This document shows positions 1-10,325 of a stretch of DNA of 64,000 bases, in pieces. The stretch lies in contig CAYILR010000020.1 of NCBI GenBank assembly GCA_964364175.1, positions 12,203 to 76,202 on the forward strand, in the 5' to 3' direction. Every line of letters starts with the position of its first letter. Positions within the stretch are counted from its first letter, which is position 1. Source of the stretch: CAYILR01 sp964364175 (GTDB taxonomy: Bacteria; Bdellovibrionota; UBA1018). The position numbers and the translations under genes were made by a program. The notes below the pieces were generated by a model that had not been told where the DNA came from, searched no databases, and saw only the letters and a list, made by a program, of their open reading frames with translations.

Positions 1-2
1 GT

Positions 3-503
3 GCGCCGGTGGCTTATTCGGCGGACTTGCTGAAATGTGAGTTTCACTCGATTGACCCTGAAGATCCTGTGATGCCGGTTGTGATTTCCAAAGACAAGAA
101 GGGCAAATTGACTCTGTCTCTTCAAGGTGAGCAACCGGTGAGTTATCCGGTATTGCGTGTTCTTGACAGGACGCTCCCGAATCTCCAGGAGATGTTGGCT
201 TGTGATTCGAGCAGTAATTCCTTGGATGAGTGCATGGACCGATATTCCAAAAAATACAGATTCTTGGATGCGTATGAATCGATGCTTCCCCGAGAAGTTC
301 TCTATATGCGGGATTTGTCGCAGGACTCCGTGGTCAAAGCTGATTTTGGCCTGCAAATTGAATCGATTGCTCGTGTTAGAAAATATGCTGTCGTAGGCCC
401 CAGCAAATTCGGGCTACCGGGTTTGAACGAATACTACGATGCCAATGACAGGTTAATCGGTAGAATTCTATTCCCCGGCATCGGCGCAGGACCTTGTCGG
501 TAG
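3..503 (+). CDS. Secreted hypothetical protein, 5' end outside window
   Basis: The frame is open to the left edge, and the first residues (APVAYSADLLKCEF) look like the tail of a signal peptide followed by a mature N terminus, so the gene probably starts upstream. I therefore treat the in-frame GTG at 9 as internal. The visible 167 codons are rich in short beta-like segments and hold two Cys residues near the middle and end. No family is recognised. It is followed after 32 bases by terC on the same strand. Exported location is an inference from the leading residues only. Confidence 0.6.
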   Translation, partial: APVAYSADLLKCEFHSIDPEDPVMPVVISKDKKGKLTLSLQGEQPVSYPVLRVLDRTLPNLQEMLACDSSSNSLDECMDRYSKKYRFLDAYESMLPREVLYMRDLSQDSVVKADFGLQIESIARVRKYAVVGPSKFGLPGLNEYYDANDRLIGRILFPGIGAGPCR

Positions 504-535
504 TTTTTTATCTGGTTCTTTTGTAAGCTTATCAA

Positions 536-1264
536 ATGATCTCTAGCCAAGACCTGATGGTGATCGGGTTCCTCGTGTTTCTTGAAGGAATCCTTTCGAT
601 TGATAATGCTCTCGTGCTGGCCCTTTTGGCCAAGGATCTGCCAAAATCCTTGCAACGCAAGGCCCTGACATACGGGCTTGTGGGTGCGGTTTTATTCCGT
701 CTGATTTCGCTGGGTCTGGTGACCTACTTGATCCGTTGGCGATGGGTCAAATTTGTGGGGGGAGGGTACCTTCTTTTCATTGCGATCAAGAATCTTTTTT
801 TTGAGGACAAATCACCCCACAAGAAATTAAAAAAATCCAGTTTTTGGAAGACTGTCTTGGTGATTGAGCTGACAGACATCGCTTTTGCAGTCGATTCGAT
901 TTTGGCTGCTGTGGCGTTGTCTAACAAATTCTGGATTGTCTTTACTGGCGGCGTTTTGGGTCTCATCATGATGCGGTTTGCGGCGAGCATTTTTATCAAA
1001 ATGCTCGACCGGTTTCCTGCGTTCGAGACGACAGCCTATCTTTTGGTTTTGGCGATCGGGGTGAAGGTGATCCTGGAGGGAATGCAAATTCCTGGAATTG
1101 ATTTCCATGAAACTCATGAGCCCCCATTCTGGATTTTTTGGACGGTGGCATTGATGTGTGTCTTGTATGGATTTTCCCCTGCGAAAAAGAAAAAATCACT
1201 GGAATCTTCACTGAAGGAAGAAGAGAAACTCAGTGATGAAATTTCTGGAGATGAACAAAGATGA
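536..1264 (+). CDS. TerC-family integral membrane protein
   Basis: A 242-residue multi-pass membrane protein of the TerC family, linked in other bacteria to tellurite resistance and to metal (manganese) export. Two acidic membrane signatures typical of the family are visible: E17 with D23-N24 in the first helix (EGILSIDNALVLALL) and E111, D114, D120 in IELTDIAFAVDS. About seven hydrophobic segments span residues 5-215; the tail is charged and probably cytoplasmic. Its stop overlaps the start of the next gene (ATGA), so the two are probably co-translated. The family call is solid; the transported metal is not known from sequence. Confidence 0.88.
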   Translation: MISSQDLMVIGFLVFLEGILSIDNALVLALLAKDLPKSLQRKALTYGLVGAVLFRLISLGLVTYLIRWRWVKFVGGGYLLFIAIKNLFFEDKSPHKKLKKSSFWKTVLVIELTDIAFAVDSILAAVALSNKFWIVFTGGVLGLIMMRFAASIFIKMLDRFPAFETTAYLLVLAIGVKVILEGMQIPGIDFHETHEPPFWIFWTVALMCVLYGFSPAKKKKSLESSLKEEEKLSDEISGDEQR

Positions 1265-2418
1265 TACTCAGGGCCCCTGCTCGCGCGAGCCTAGTTCTCT
1301 ATTCATTGATTTTTTTTCAAGCCCCGCAAGGTTTTGACATCGGAAAATTTCCATTTGAAAACCTCTTGCCTCCCGAAGGCGTTGCGACTCAAAAAGAGCA
1401 GGATATTCTTAAGCAAATTTTGAAGCAAAATCACCTGGATGAAAAGCTCCTGTTCTCTGACCTGGATCATGACGGAATTCGGGATTTTACGATCTCGCAG
1501 TCGGGTGACATGACTATTATTGCTGCTGAGGATGCAGACTGGGATGGGGATGGGGTGCCCAATTTGATTGACGAGTCGATTGGAAAAACTAAGGTTGCTC
1601 AGCTTGAAAAGAAAGAATTTTTTTCAAACGAATTCAAAGCACAGCTAGGCTCGGCTACCGATCTGGCACGATCCTTGGAAATTCATGGAATCAAGGTGAT
1701 TTCCGATCGGGATTACGTTCACGATGTTTTGGTACTCGAGATTTTCAAGAAGATTCTCGAGATCACGAAGATTAAGAATGGTGGTGGTATTCGTTTTTTT
1801 CATGCGACTCGGCCCATTGCGAGCAAGGGGCAACATGTATTTTTCTCATTTGTCACGCAGTCTCGCAGTTTGGAATTCTATCCAGAACCTTTTTTGAAAT
1901 ACATGAAGGAGCAGATCCGGGGCCGGTTCAAAGGTGCTCCCGCTGCACAACTGGTCAATGGATTTGTGATGCCGGTAATTGTGCACAGTCTTGCGCATGA
2001 GCTGGGGCATGCGGTGGGCTCGAAATCAGAAATAGAAAAACTGGCAAAAGATTCTGGTTGGAGTTGGAAAGTAGAACCCACGGGATCCAAATACTTAGTG
2101 GAAAAACGAGAATCGTCCAAGGCATTGAAGGAAACGAAAACAGATCTTCAATTCAAGGGGAAGAATCTTAAACAGTGGATGGGTGAGAAGGAGCTTTTTG
2201 AAAAGACTTCAGAACACCCAATGAGCATGCTCAAAAAAGCGGGCACTTTGAGCTATTACTCTTTCAGCGATCCCGATGAGTGGTGGGCGGAGAATTTTGC
2301 CGCATGTGTGTTCAAGAAAGTATTCCCAAAATCAGCTGAAGCGGACGAGTCCACGCGCTTTGAAGCCCTGATGGGTTTCCGATCAGATCTGGGGAACGAA
2401 AAGGCTTGTCGGTTTTAA
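1261..2418 (+). CDS. Secreted protein with HExxH metallopeptidase motif
   Basis: A 385-residue protein with an N-terminal hydrophobic export signal (about residues 8-24). Residues near 75-110 carry two Asp-rich loops (DLDHDGIRD and DADWDGDGVPN) that resemble calcium-binding thrombospondin type-3 or EF-hand-like loops. A zinc-peptidase signature HELGH lies at H246-E247-H250, and a later acidic segment (DPDEWWAEN, E340/E344) could provide the third ligand, as in gluzincins. No known peptidase family is recognised beyond the motif. It overlaps terC by four bases, and its end overlaps the end of the convergent downstream gene. Probable periplasmic or outer-surface protease; substrate unknown. Confidence 0.7.
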   Translation: MILRAPARASLVLYSLIFFQAPQGFDIGKFPFENLLPPEGVATQKEQDILKQILKQNHLDEKLLFSDLDHDGIRDFTISQSGDMTIIAAEDADWDGDGVPNLIDESIGKTKVAQLEKKEFFSNEFKAQLGSATDLARSLEIHGIKVISDRDYVHDVLVLEIFKKILEITKIKNGGGIRFFHATRPIASKGQHVFFSFVTQSRSLEFYPEPFLKYMKEQIRGRFKGAPAAQLVNGFVMPVIVHSLAHELGHAVGSKSEIEKLAKDSGWSWKVEPTGSKYLVEKRESSKALKETKTDLQFKGKNLKQWMGEKELFEKTSEHPMSMLKKAGTLSYYSFSDPDEWWAENFAACVFKKVFPKSAEADESTRFEALMGFRSDLGNEKACRF

Positions 2419-2831
2419 TGAGCGGTTTTCTTTGCGCCCTTAACTGCTTTCAGAACAGCTTTCTGAGCAGTCATCTCATCTAGGATTGCGAGAGCTTCGA
2501 ATCGAAGATCGTTTTCAAAAATGAAACGGTAAAAATTTTCCATGTCTGGATGGTGACGAAAGTTTTTGAAAGAAGCAGAAGCTTCAGCAGTTCCGCCCGC
2601 AGTGGCAGCAGCCAACGCAGCAGCGTTGCTATCGGATGAGCGGCCTTGAGCAGCAGCTTCTTCAGCTTCGTCTTCGTCAATGGTTTCAACAGTGACGGAA
2701 ATCTCAGTAGATTTCATTTCAATGACTTCGGATTTCTTGGAAGCTTTTGCTGGAGCTTTCGCAGACTTGGTTTCTGATTTGGTTTCTTTGGCGATTGCGA
2801 CAGGCTTCTTTTTGGTGGTTTTGGTGCTCAT
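2415..2831 (-). CDS. Lys/Ala-rich hypothetical protein
   Basis: A 138-residue protein whose first 40 residues are a Lys/Ala/Thr/Pro-rich basic tail resembling histone H1-like or other nucleic-acid-binding tails, followed by an acidic and then Ala-rich linker. The C-terminal 50 residues (starting FKNFRHHPDMENFYRF) look like a small helical domain. The start at 2831 is chosen because AAAGGGA lies seven bases upstream; a longer reading from 2846 adds only MKGKK and overlaps the stop of the upstream regulator. It lies directly behind the GAF/sigma-54 regulator on the same strand. DNA binding is inferred from composition only. Confidence 0.6.
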   Translation of the reverse strand: MSTKTTKKKPVAIAKETKSETKSAKAPAKASKKSEVIEMKSTEISVTVETIDEDEAEEAAAQGRSSDSNAAALAAATAGGTAEASASFKNFRHHPDMENFYRFIFENDLRFEALAILDEMTAQKAVLKAVKGAKKTAH

Positions 2832-2845
2832 TTTTTTCCCTTTCA

Positions 2846-4504
<1,659 letters not shown>

Positions 4505-4556
4505 TGACCGAAGCGGAGTATATCTTTTTTACATGGAGAAATCAAGCTAAATCCGA

Positions 4557-5300
4557 TCAAGAACGTCGGTCAAAATCTCGAAGTAAAATTTGCAAAGAAA
4601 GAAGAGATAAAAACAAAGGAATACAGGTAGTTATAGCGATCGACGGAGCTTCGATCAAGTAATCCTTACCCTGTAAAATCAACGCTCCCCAAGTATTTTT
4701 TCCGACGGGAGCCCCTAAACCCATCAAAGTCAGGGTGGCTTCGGCCAGGATTCCAGCGGCAAATAGGTCGGGAATTTTTACACGGATCCAGTGCCATAAA
4801 TGAGGGGTGAAGTGAAGCATGACGAGCCTTGGAAAAGAAGCCCCCAGGGCGCGGGTAGCAGTCATAAAGTCCTCTTGTATAATTTCCCGAGCTCGGACTT
4901 GGACTAGTCGGATCATCCCAGGCAGGGTTCCTAGGACCATAGCTGCTACCAGGGTTTTCCACCCTGGACTGATGAGTGCGGCTAGTGTGATCGAGATCAA
5001 AAGAGAGGGGAAGGCCAAGAAAAAATCGAGGAACTTCCCACTATAAAACGAGAGTTGAGCGGGTAGGGTAGCGAGTAGGCATCCTACCGTGATTCCAATG
5101 AGCAAAGTGCAGCTGCCTATGATGAGTGAAAGCCCTGAGCTGATCGCGCTCCCTTGAAGAACAAGCCAAAGGAGCGGTCTGCCAAAAACGTCGTATCCGG
5201 GTTGAATACTGAGTGGCAGATGAAAGGGAATGTCGAGAGTGAGTGCGAAAAGGGAGAGTCCATACCAAGTGGCAAGCCAGAGATAGGCGGCTTTCCTCAT
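4557..5300 (-). CDS. ABC transporter permease, OppC/DppC type
   Basis: A 247-residue inner-membrane permease of the oligopeptide/dipeptide/nickel ABC family. About five or six hydrophobic helices are visible, and the cytoplasmic EAA-type loop that docks on the ATPase is present (ATRALGASFPRLVMLHFTPH, about residues 145-165). It lacks the long N-terminal extension common in DppC proteins. It overlaps the OppB-type gene upstream by four bases (ATGA). No ATPase or substrate-binding protein gene lies beside it, so substrate cannot be told; peptides or nickel are family precedents. Confidence 0.82.
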   Translation of the reverse strand: MRKAAYLWLATWYGLSLFALTLDIPFHLPLSIQPGYDVFGRPLLWLVLQGSAISSGLSLIIGSCTLLIGITVGCLLATLPAQLSFYSGKFLDFFLAFPSLLISITLAALISPGWKTLVAAMVLGTLPGMIRLVQVRAREIIQEDFMTATRALGASFPRLVMLHFTPHLWHWIRVKIPDLFAAGILAEATLTLMGLGAPVGKNTWGALILQGKDYLIEAPSIAITTCIPLFLSLLSLQILLRDFDRRS

Positions 5301-6184
5301 AGCGATTTTGCCTCCTCTGGATTTTTGAGTCGGGGATCAATCCAAGACTGTGCCCAGTCACCTAGAGTGGTGCCCAACAGGCAAAATACAGCGGAGACCA
5401 GAACCGCAGACTCGATCAGGGGATAGTCTCTCTTTAAAACAGAGTCGACCATGAGCGTCCCCATTCCAGCACGATTAAATACAAATTCGGTGACCATTGC
5501 CCAACCCGCAAAGACAAGTCCAGCATGGGTTCCGAATTGAGCAGCGAGAGCGCCGAGCGCAGGGAAAAGAGCATATTTGAAAATGATCTTGGATTCGCTA
5601 AGTCCGCGAGATCGCGCCGCCTGCACAAAAGACAATTGGAGAGTGTCTCGGATTCGTGAGCGAATGAGTCTTGACCAAGTTCCGGTGAATGGAATGGCGA
5701 TGGCCATCGCTGCGGGCAGGATGGAGTCAAAGTGATAAGTGAGTGCGAGGATGAGCGGGCCGATGATGATGCTCGGAAGGGCTGCTGTGGTGATCCCCCA
5801 GGTGGAACAGATCCAGTGGAATACTGTGAATCGAATGGCAAGAATGGCGAGAGTGAGGCTCATAATCAGGCCAATGCTGAGTGAGGTGAGGCTGAGAAGA
5901 ATGCTCGGCAGCAGATTTTCTCGAAGAATCGAGAGCACTGGCCGACGACTGATCAGAGAAATTCCGAAATTTCCTCGGAGCATTTCACGCAGGTCGTGGA
6001 CGAGCGCAGATGGCCAAGGAAGATCCAGGTGCAGGTCGGCTCGAAGCTGTGCGTGAGGGATTTTGGTTCCGGTCTCTGCGACAAGAACATCGATGGGATC
6101 ACCCGGGAGCAACCGAATCATACCGCGAGTTGCGATAAAAATCAGAAGGAGAGTAAAGATCAACACAAGAAAACGGCGAAGCAT
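5297..6184 (-). CDS. ABC transporter permease, OppB/DppB type
   Basis: A 295-residue partner permease. The N-terminal helix is followed by the family hallmark RLLPGDPIDVLV, and the EAA loop is seen as AARSRGLSESKIIFKYALFP. The start is placed at the ATG at 6184 (MLRRFLVLIFTLLL): the longer reading from 6316 adds 44 charged residues atypical of the family and would overlap the preceding gene by 120 bases. It begins 11 bases after the stop of the secreted protein upstream and overlaps the OppC-type gene, so the three form one operon. Confidence 0.82.
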   Translation of the reverse strand: MLRRFLVLIFTLLLIFIATRGMIRLLPGDPIDVLVAETGTKIPHAQLRADLHLDLPWPSALVHDLREMLRGNFGISLISRRPVLSILRENLLPSILLSLTSLSIGLIMSLTLAILAIRFTVFHWICSTWGITTAALPSIIIGPLILALTYHFDSILPAAMAIAIPFTGTWSRLIRSRIRDTLQLSFVQAARSRGLSESKIIFKYALFPALGALAAQFGTHAGLVFAGWAMVTEFVFNRAGMGTLMVDSVLKRDYPLIESAVLVSAVFCLLGTTLGDWAQSWIDPRLKNPEEAKSL

Positions 6185-6195
6185 GAATAGGGATT

Positions 6196-6993
6196 CTATT
6201 TTCCTGTACTGCTTTGCAAGAATTTTTCTGCTTTTTCTTTTGTCGTGCGATCGATCATTGCTTTGCGCGTGGGAAATTCGATTCTCAGAGGAAGTCCGGA
6301 ATTTTCGAGATACCAAATCGAGAGCTGGCCCACGTGGTTGACCGCGATTTTTTTAGTATGAGTTTTTTTGCTGAACTCGTCATCGGGTTTGAGTTGAATG
6401 GATCCCGGCTGCGGGGAGAAGGCAACTTCGAGGTTGTCTTCCAGGATGGCCTGAAAGCTATAAGTCTGACCGGTCTTCATTTTTTGCAATTTTTCATGAA
6501 TCAAAACTGGGAAGAGAGAAGAGAAGAAGGCCTCTGAATTGATTCGCTTGCGGATGGCAGGAAGTTCCTGTCCATTTTTGATGATTTTCACAATGAGAGT
6601 GCCATCTTGTTGAAGAGTGCCATCGATCAGCGTTTCGACGGATTGGGCGAGGCTGTGAAAATTAAATAAAATGGGTTTTAAAAATGGTTCCGAAGCGGCG
6701 ACTGCAGTCAGGGATTCTTCGTTGATCGCGCCTTCTTCCAGCTTGAAAGTCTTGTTTTTGTAGACCCAACGTCCTGCGGCATCCAATTCACAGCGTTCGT
6801 TGTAGTAGGCGGCAGGCACAGCGCCTTGAAGCGTCAGAATGAACCAATCATCCCATAGGATTTTTGACGCTGCGGCCTGAGTGGAAGAAGTTGTGACTAC
6901 GGGTTTAGAAGCTGGTTTTTTAGGGGGTGCAGCTTGAGCTGGAGATAGGATAAAAAAAATCACTAGAACGGGGATCAAGATTCGTATTTTCAT
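6196..6993 (-). CDS. Secreted hypothetical protein
   Basis: A 265-residue protein with a clear signal peptide (MKIRILIPVLVIFFILSPAQA) followed by a Pro/Lys/Thr-rich linker. The rest is predicted beta-rich with an acidic/basic alternation and no recognised domain. It is first in the operon with the two ABC permeases and might be an accessory or binding component, but it does not look like a standard periplasmic peptide-binding protein, which would be about 500 residues. An upstream ATG at 7017 with GAGGGG directly against it is an alternative start; I prefer 6993 because it gives a normal signal peptide. Confidence 0.62.
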   Translation of the reverse strand: MKIRILIPVLVIFFILSPAQAAPPKKPASKPVVTTSSTQAAASKILWDDWFILTLQGAVPAAYYNERCELDAAGRWVYKNKTFKLEEGAINEESLTAVAASEPFLKPILFNFHSLAQSVETLIDGTLQQDGTLIVKIIKNGQELPAIRKRINSEAFFSSLFPVLIHEKLQKMKTGQTYSFQAILEDNLEVAFSPQPGSIQLKPDDEFSKKTHTKKIAVNHVGQLSIWYLENSGLPLRIEFPTRKAMIDRTTKEKAEKFLQSSTGK

Positions 6994-7035
6994 TCTATTT
7001 AAGAATAGAAGATTCATCCCCTCTGTCAAGCAAGG

Positions 7036-7063
7036 GTGCTATCAGCGCGAAGCGTAGCACGAT
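7036..7063. repeat. Dispersed hairpin repeat, copy 1
   Basis: GTGCTA (7036-7041) and TAGCAC (7055-7060) can pair, with CGC/GCG inside. The element GTGC(T)ATCAGC...GCGTAGCACGAT recurs at 11247-11274. Both copies sit in intergenic DNA just upstream of a plus-strand gene. Role unknown. Confidence 0.45.
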
Positions 7064-7120
7064 CTTTGATTTAAGACCGCCATCCTATCATCCGATCTGG
7101 AGTCTAGGAGGCTCTTCCAC

Positions 7121-10006
7121 GTGCGTTTGTGTGTCAATTTTTTGAACAACATGAATTTAATGGGATGCCTTTCAGGCGTTCTTGGGGGGCTCTTTTTGTT
7201 GCTGGGGCCGGCGGTGAGCTTTGCTGGTGAGGAGTGTGTGGTTTTCCCGGTGGGAGATGAGCAGGTGATTGCAACTTCAGGGAGCTACACCTCTCAGCTT
7301 TCTCCGGATGGGAAAAAAGTGGTTACTGTGCATCGTAATGGAACAGCGATCATCCGTGACCTGGAAAGTGGCAAGGAAACTAAAATTCAGCATCAGGCCG
7401 GGGTCAATTCCACTCAATTCTCACCGAATGGGAAAAAAATAGTCACTGCGTCTTATGATGAAACAGCGGTCATCCGTGATCTGGAAAATGGGAAGGAAAC
7501 TAAAATCCAGCATCAAGCCGGGGTCAATTCCGCTCAGTTCTCACCGGACGGGAAAAAAGTAGTCACTGCGTCGAGTGATGGAACAGGGGTCATCCGTGAC
7601 CTAGAAAGTGGGAAGGAAACCAAAATCCAGCATCAAGACCGGGTCAATTCCGCTCAGTTTTCTCCGGATGGGAAAAAAGTGGTCACTACGTCTTATGATG
7701 GAACAGCGATCGTCCGTGACCTGGAAAGTGGGAAGGAAACCAAAATTCAGCATCGAAACGGAGTCATTTCTGCTCGGTTTTCTCCGGATGGGAAAAAAGT
7801 GGTGACTGCGTCTCTTGATCAAACAGCGATCATCCGTGACCTAGAAAGTGGGAAGGAAACCAAAATTCAGCATCAAGGCTGGGTCTATTCCGCGCAGTTT
7901 TCACCGGATGGGAAAAAAGTAGTCACTGCGTCAAGTGATGAAACAGCGATCGTCCGTGACCTGGAAAGTGGGAAGGAAACTAAAATCCAGCATCAAGACC
8001 AGGTCAATTCCGCTCAGTTCTCACCAGATGGGAAAAAAGTAGTCACTGCGTCTTCTGATCGAACAGCGATCACCCATGATCTAGAAAGTGGGAAGGAAAC
8101 TAAAATCCAGCATTCAGGCTGGGTCAGTTCCGCTCAGTTCTCCCCCGATGGTAAAAAGTTATTCATTCAAACAGTCCGCGGTTTTTCGATTTTATCCCAA
8201 GACACGGTTTGTGTTTCTGATCCGCTAAAAATCAAAGCAGATACCTGCGTTCAGTGCTCCCAGCAAAAGCCGAGTGTGCTGGATTCATCTGTGTCGTCTC
8301 ATTTGAGTCTGTGGATGGAAAAAGAGCGCTGCCAAGGCCCTTGGGATGAAAAAAAATGGGCTGGAGATACTTCTTTGCCCGCATCGAATCCTCTGCCGCC
8401 AAAAGAGGCTTTGAGTTTTCTGAAGCGCTTTCAAAAACCGGAAGGATTTGATCCTGCAAAACATCTTCCGATCTTACTCGCTATTTTTCGCTCAGGCCTG
8501 GTGCGTGAGGAGCCCTCGCTCATTCAAGGCACTCTACAGTCGGTTCTTTCACGTTCTACCTTGCTCTACGACCGATTGCTGAAAGACTTTCCCGAGGTGA
8601 ATCAGCTGACTTCTTCTTCGCCGAATTCACTCGCGTGTCGAACGCTCGAAGAAGAAAAGCGGGTGCTAGGTGCTACAAAAAGATACCTCCTAACTCTCCT
8701 CGTTAAAAACGGCGAAAAAACAAAATTCGAAAACTGGGACTCCCTGAAGCCACTGGCCCCTGTTTTATCCAAGCTCCCTCAAGAACAAAAAGCAGCGTTC
8801 ATCGAGCAAATCGGCCAGTCGCTTGCCAACGATGCCGCCGATTCGCCTGAATTTCACAATATTTTTGTGAGTAAAATTCTCAAATTCACCAAGCATGCGA
8901 TCGCCCCTTATTTTGGAGAGGCAAAAAAACCCATTTCGGATCTCACGTACATGCGCACAAAAAACTTAGTGGAGCCCCTGATTCTCGGGGACTTACCCAT
9001 CGAAGTGGTGGGTAGCAATCCCAAAGGCACGAAGAGTGCCTACGGCTTTTATTCGCAACTCCTAGACCCGATCAAAATTCCAGATACCATCCAACCCGGA
9101 ATGGTGATTTCTGAAAGCAAGCTTCAGTGGAAGCAAGGAAAGGATCAGTACTCCGTTCCACTCAAGATCAGTATGAGGGAAGCAGGAAAAACCATTATCC
9201 CCGAAGGCGACTCTCCGGATTACGAAGGTCTTTGGAAAGACGGAAAACTCACGGGGTTAGTGATTGCCGGAAGCAATCTTGGAAAAGATGGGGCCACAGT
9301 CATCACAGAGTACTTACGTTATTATTTAAGGCAAGGATTTGAGTTTGACGAAGAGAAAAAATCGATTTCAAATCTCAAACAATTTCTCGGCGATCAAGTG
9401 AGCTCCGGAAAACTCGATTACCTGTTTAAAGAAGCGCACTCGGACGGAGATGAAAAAAACCTGTTTCGAGTCGATACGGAGGGGCTACTCATGCGTGGTA
9501 CGAAGACGCATCCCGACGGGAAAAAAGAAGAAGTGTTTTTAGTCGTTCCAAAAAGCGAGGGAGTGCAAAAAACCGAACTCATCCCCAATCAAGAGTTTGG
9601 GGAGTGGGTGAGAGGGCGAGAAAAAAATAACCAAGGCCAGCTCGTGTATTTCAACACGAGCTGCTGGTCAAAAACCAAAGCTTTACACGAGATCGAAGCG
9701 GCAAGTACATCGAAGCTCCTGAATATCCCAACGCTTACGATCACCCGAACTTTTGGAAACTACGAAGGAAACCCCGAGCGAGAGATGCTTCATGCGTTTC
9801 GGGAGCGAAAAAACTACTCCGAAATTCGCCAAGCCCTCTCCGAAGACGAATTCAATGGCTATGCCAAGGGAACGAAGAACGTGTTTATTTTTCCCGACGA
9901 AGAGCGCTACAAAGACGAGATCACCCGAGTGGTGGCCACTCCGCTCGACATCCAGCTGCAAATCCAAAAAAATGGCAAGCCTTACTCCATCGAGCAGGCT
10001 GAGTAG
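7121..10006 (+). CDS. WD40-repeat protein with large unknown C-terminal region
   Basis: A 961-residue exported protein. GTG at 7121 is chosen because AGGAGG lies nine bases upstream; a signal peptide ends near residue 36. Residues about 50-350 are WD40 beta-propeller blades of exactly 40 residues each, with FSPDGKK and a degenerate RD in place of the usual WD dipeptide, encoded by near-identical 120-bp DNA repeats. The remaining 600 residues match no family I recognise; they are charged and mixed alpha/beta. The propeller probably gives a binding surface in the periplasm or outside the cell. The near-identity of the repeats suggests recent duplication or gene conversion. Transcribed away from the gene at 6993. 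Confidence 0.8.
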   Translation: MRLCVNFLNNMNLMGCLSGVLGGLFLLLGPAVSFAGEECVVFPVGDEQVIATSGSYTSQLSPDGKKVVTVHRNGTAIIRDLESGKETKIQHQAGVNSTQFSPNGKKIVTASYDETAVIRDLENGKETKIQHQAGVNSAQFSPDGKKVVTASSDGTGVIRDLESGKETKIQHQDRVNSAQFSPDGKKVVTTSYDGTAIVRDLESGKETKIQHRNGVISARFSPDGKKVVTASLDQTAIIRDLESGKETKIQHQGWVYSAQFSPDGKKVVTASSDETAIVRDLESGKETKIQHQDQVNSAQFSPDGKKVVTASSDRTAITHDLESGKETKIQHSGWVSSAQFSPDGKKLFIQTVRGFSILSQDTVCVSDPLKIKADTCVQCSQQKPSVLDSSVSSHLSLWMEKERCQGPWDEKKWAGDTSLPASNPLPPKEALSFLKRFQKPEGFDPAKHLPILLAIFRSGLVREEPSLIQGTLQSVLSRSTLLYDRLLKDFPEVNQLTSSSPNSLACRTLEEEKRVLGATKRYLLTLLVKNGEKTKFENWDSLKPLAPVLSKLPQEQKAAFIEQIGQSLANDAADSPEFHNIFVSKILKFTKHAIAPYFGEAKKPISDLTYMRTKNLVEPLILGDLPIEVVGSNPKGTKSAYGFYSQLLDPIKIPDTIQPGMVISESKLQWKQGKDQYSVPLKISMREAGKTIIPEGDSPDYEGLWKDGKLTGLVIAGSNLGKDGATVITEYLRYYLRQGFEFDEEKKSISNLKQFLGDQVSSGKLDYLFKEAHSDGDEKNLFRVDTEGLLMRGTKTHPDGKKEEVFLVVPKSEGVQKTELIPNQEFGEWVRGREKNNQGQLVYFNTSCWSKTKALHEIEAASTSKLLNIPTLTITRTFGNYEGNPEREMLHAFRERKNYSEIRQALSEDEFNGYAKGTKNVFIFPDEERYKDEITRVVATPLDIQLQIQKNGKPYSIEQAE
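7311..8150 (+). repeat. Seven 120-bp tandem repeats within the WD40 gene
   Basis: The phrase GGGAAAAAAGT recurs every 120 bases, and the intervening 120-base blocks differ at only a modest number of positions. Each block encodes one 40-residue WD40 blade, so gain or loss of a unit keeps the reading frame. The last boundary (about 8150) has diverged to GGTAAAAAGTT. Confidence 0.88.
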
Positions 10007-10325
10007 TTACTCAGGGAGCAGGTACTCTATCTCGGCGATGTGGGTCGCTTTTAGTTCGATGACTTCACACGTGTGAAGTGAAGCGGTTTTTTACAAAATA
10101 TTCGATTTGATTTGACAGAAAAACTACATTCAAAAATCGACTACAAGTAACTTCTCGAATCGCTAAAATAGGATCCAAATGTTTTTCTAAAATGGATTCG
10201 TCTGAGCGGATTTGTGTGCGTTTAGTTTGAGTTTTTCAGATTGAGTTTCGAATTAATAAATCGTGAAAATCGAGCATTTTAGAACTCATGTTAGGGTGAT
10301 TTCTCCATTAGGAAAGGGAATCAAA
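10007..10325. other. AT-rich intergenic region with palindrome
   Basis: About 320 bases with no supportable gene. It holds an 18-bp perfect palindrome at 10062-10079 (ACTTCACAC/GTGTGAAGT) followed by GAAGCGGTTTTTT, which could act as a weak terminator for the WD40 gene. The last 70 bases resemble the leader before the second HNH remnant at about 49230-49288 (AGCATTTT..AAA.C..TGTTA...TTTCT). No clear promoter was seen. Confidence 0.5.
10062..10082. repeat. Palindromic repeat shared with the HNH pseudogene
   Basis: Bases 10062-10079 form a perfect 18-bp palindrome. The 21-base stretch 10062-10082 matches 10891-10911 inside the HNH pseudogene at 19 of 21 positions; the second copy has 9-bp arms (TTCACTTCA/TGAAGTGAA) around CACATA. 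It may be a fragment of a former duplicate of that gene. Confidence 0.55.

Noticed and set aside
7311..8150. Regular 120-base repeats as a possible CRISPR-like or satellite array
   Set aside because: There are no spacers; the whole unit is repeated and encodes one WD40 blade in frame.
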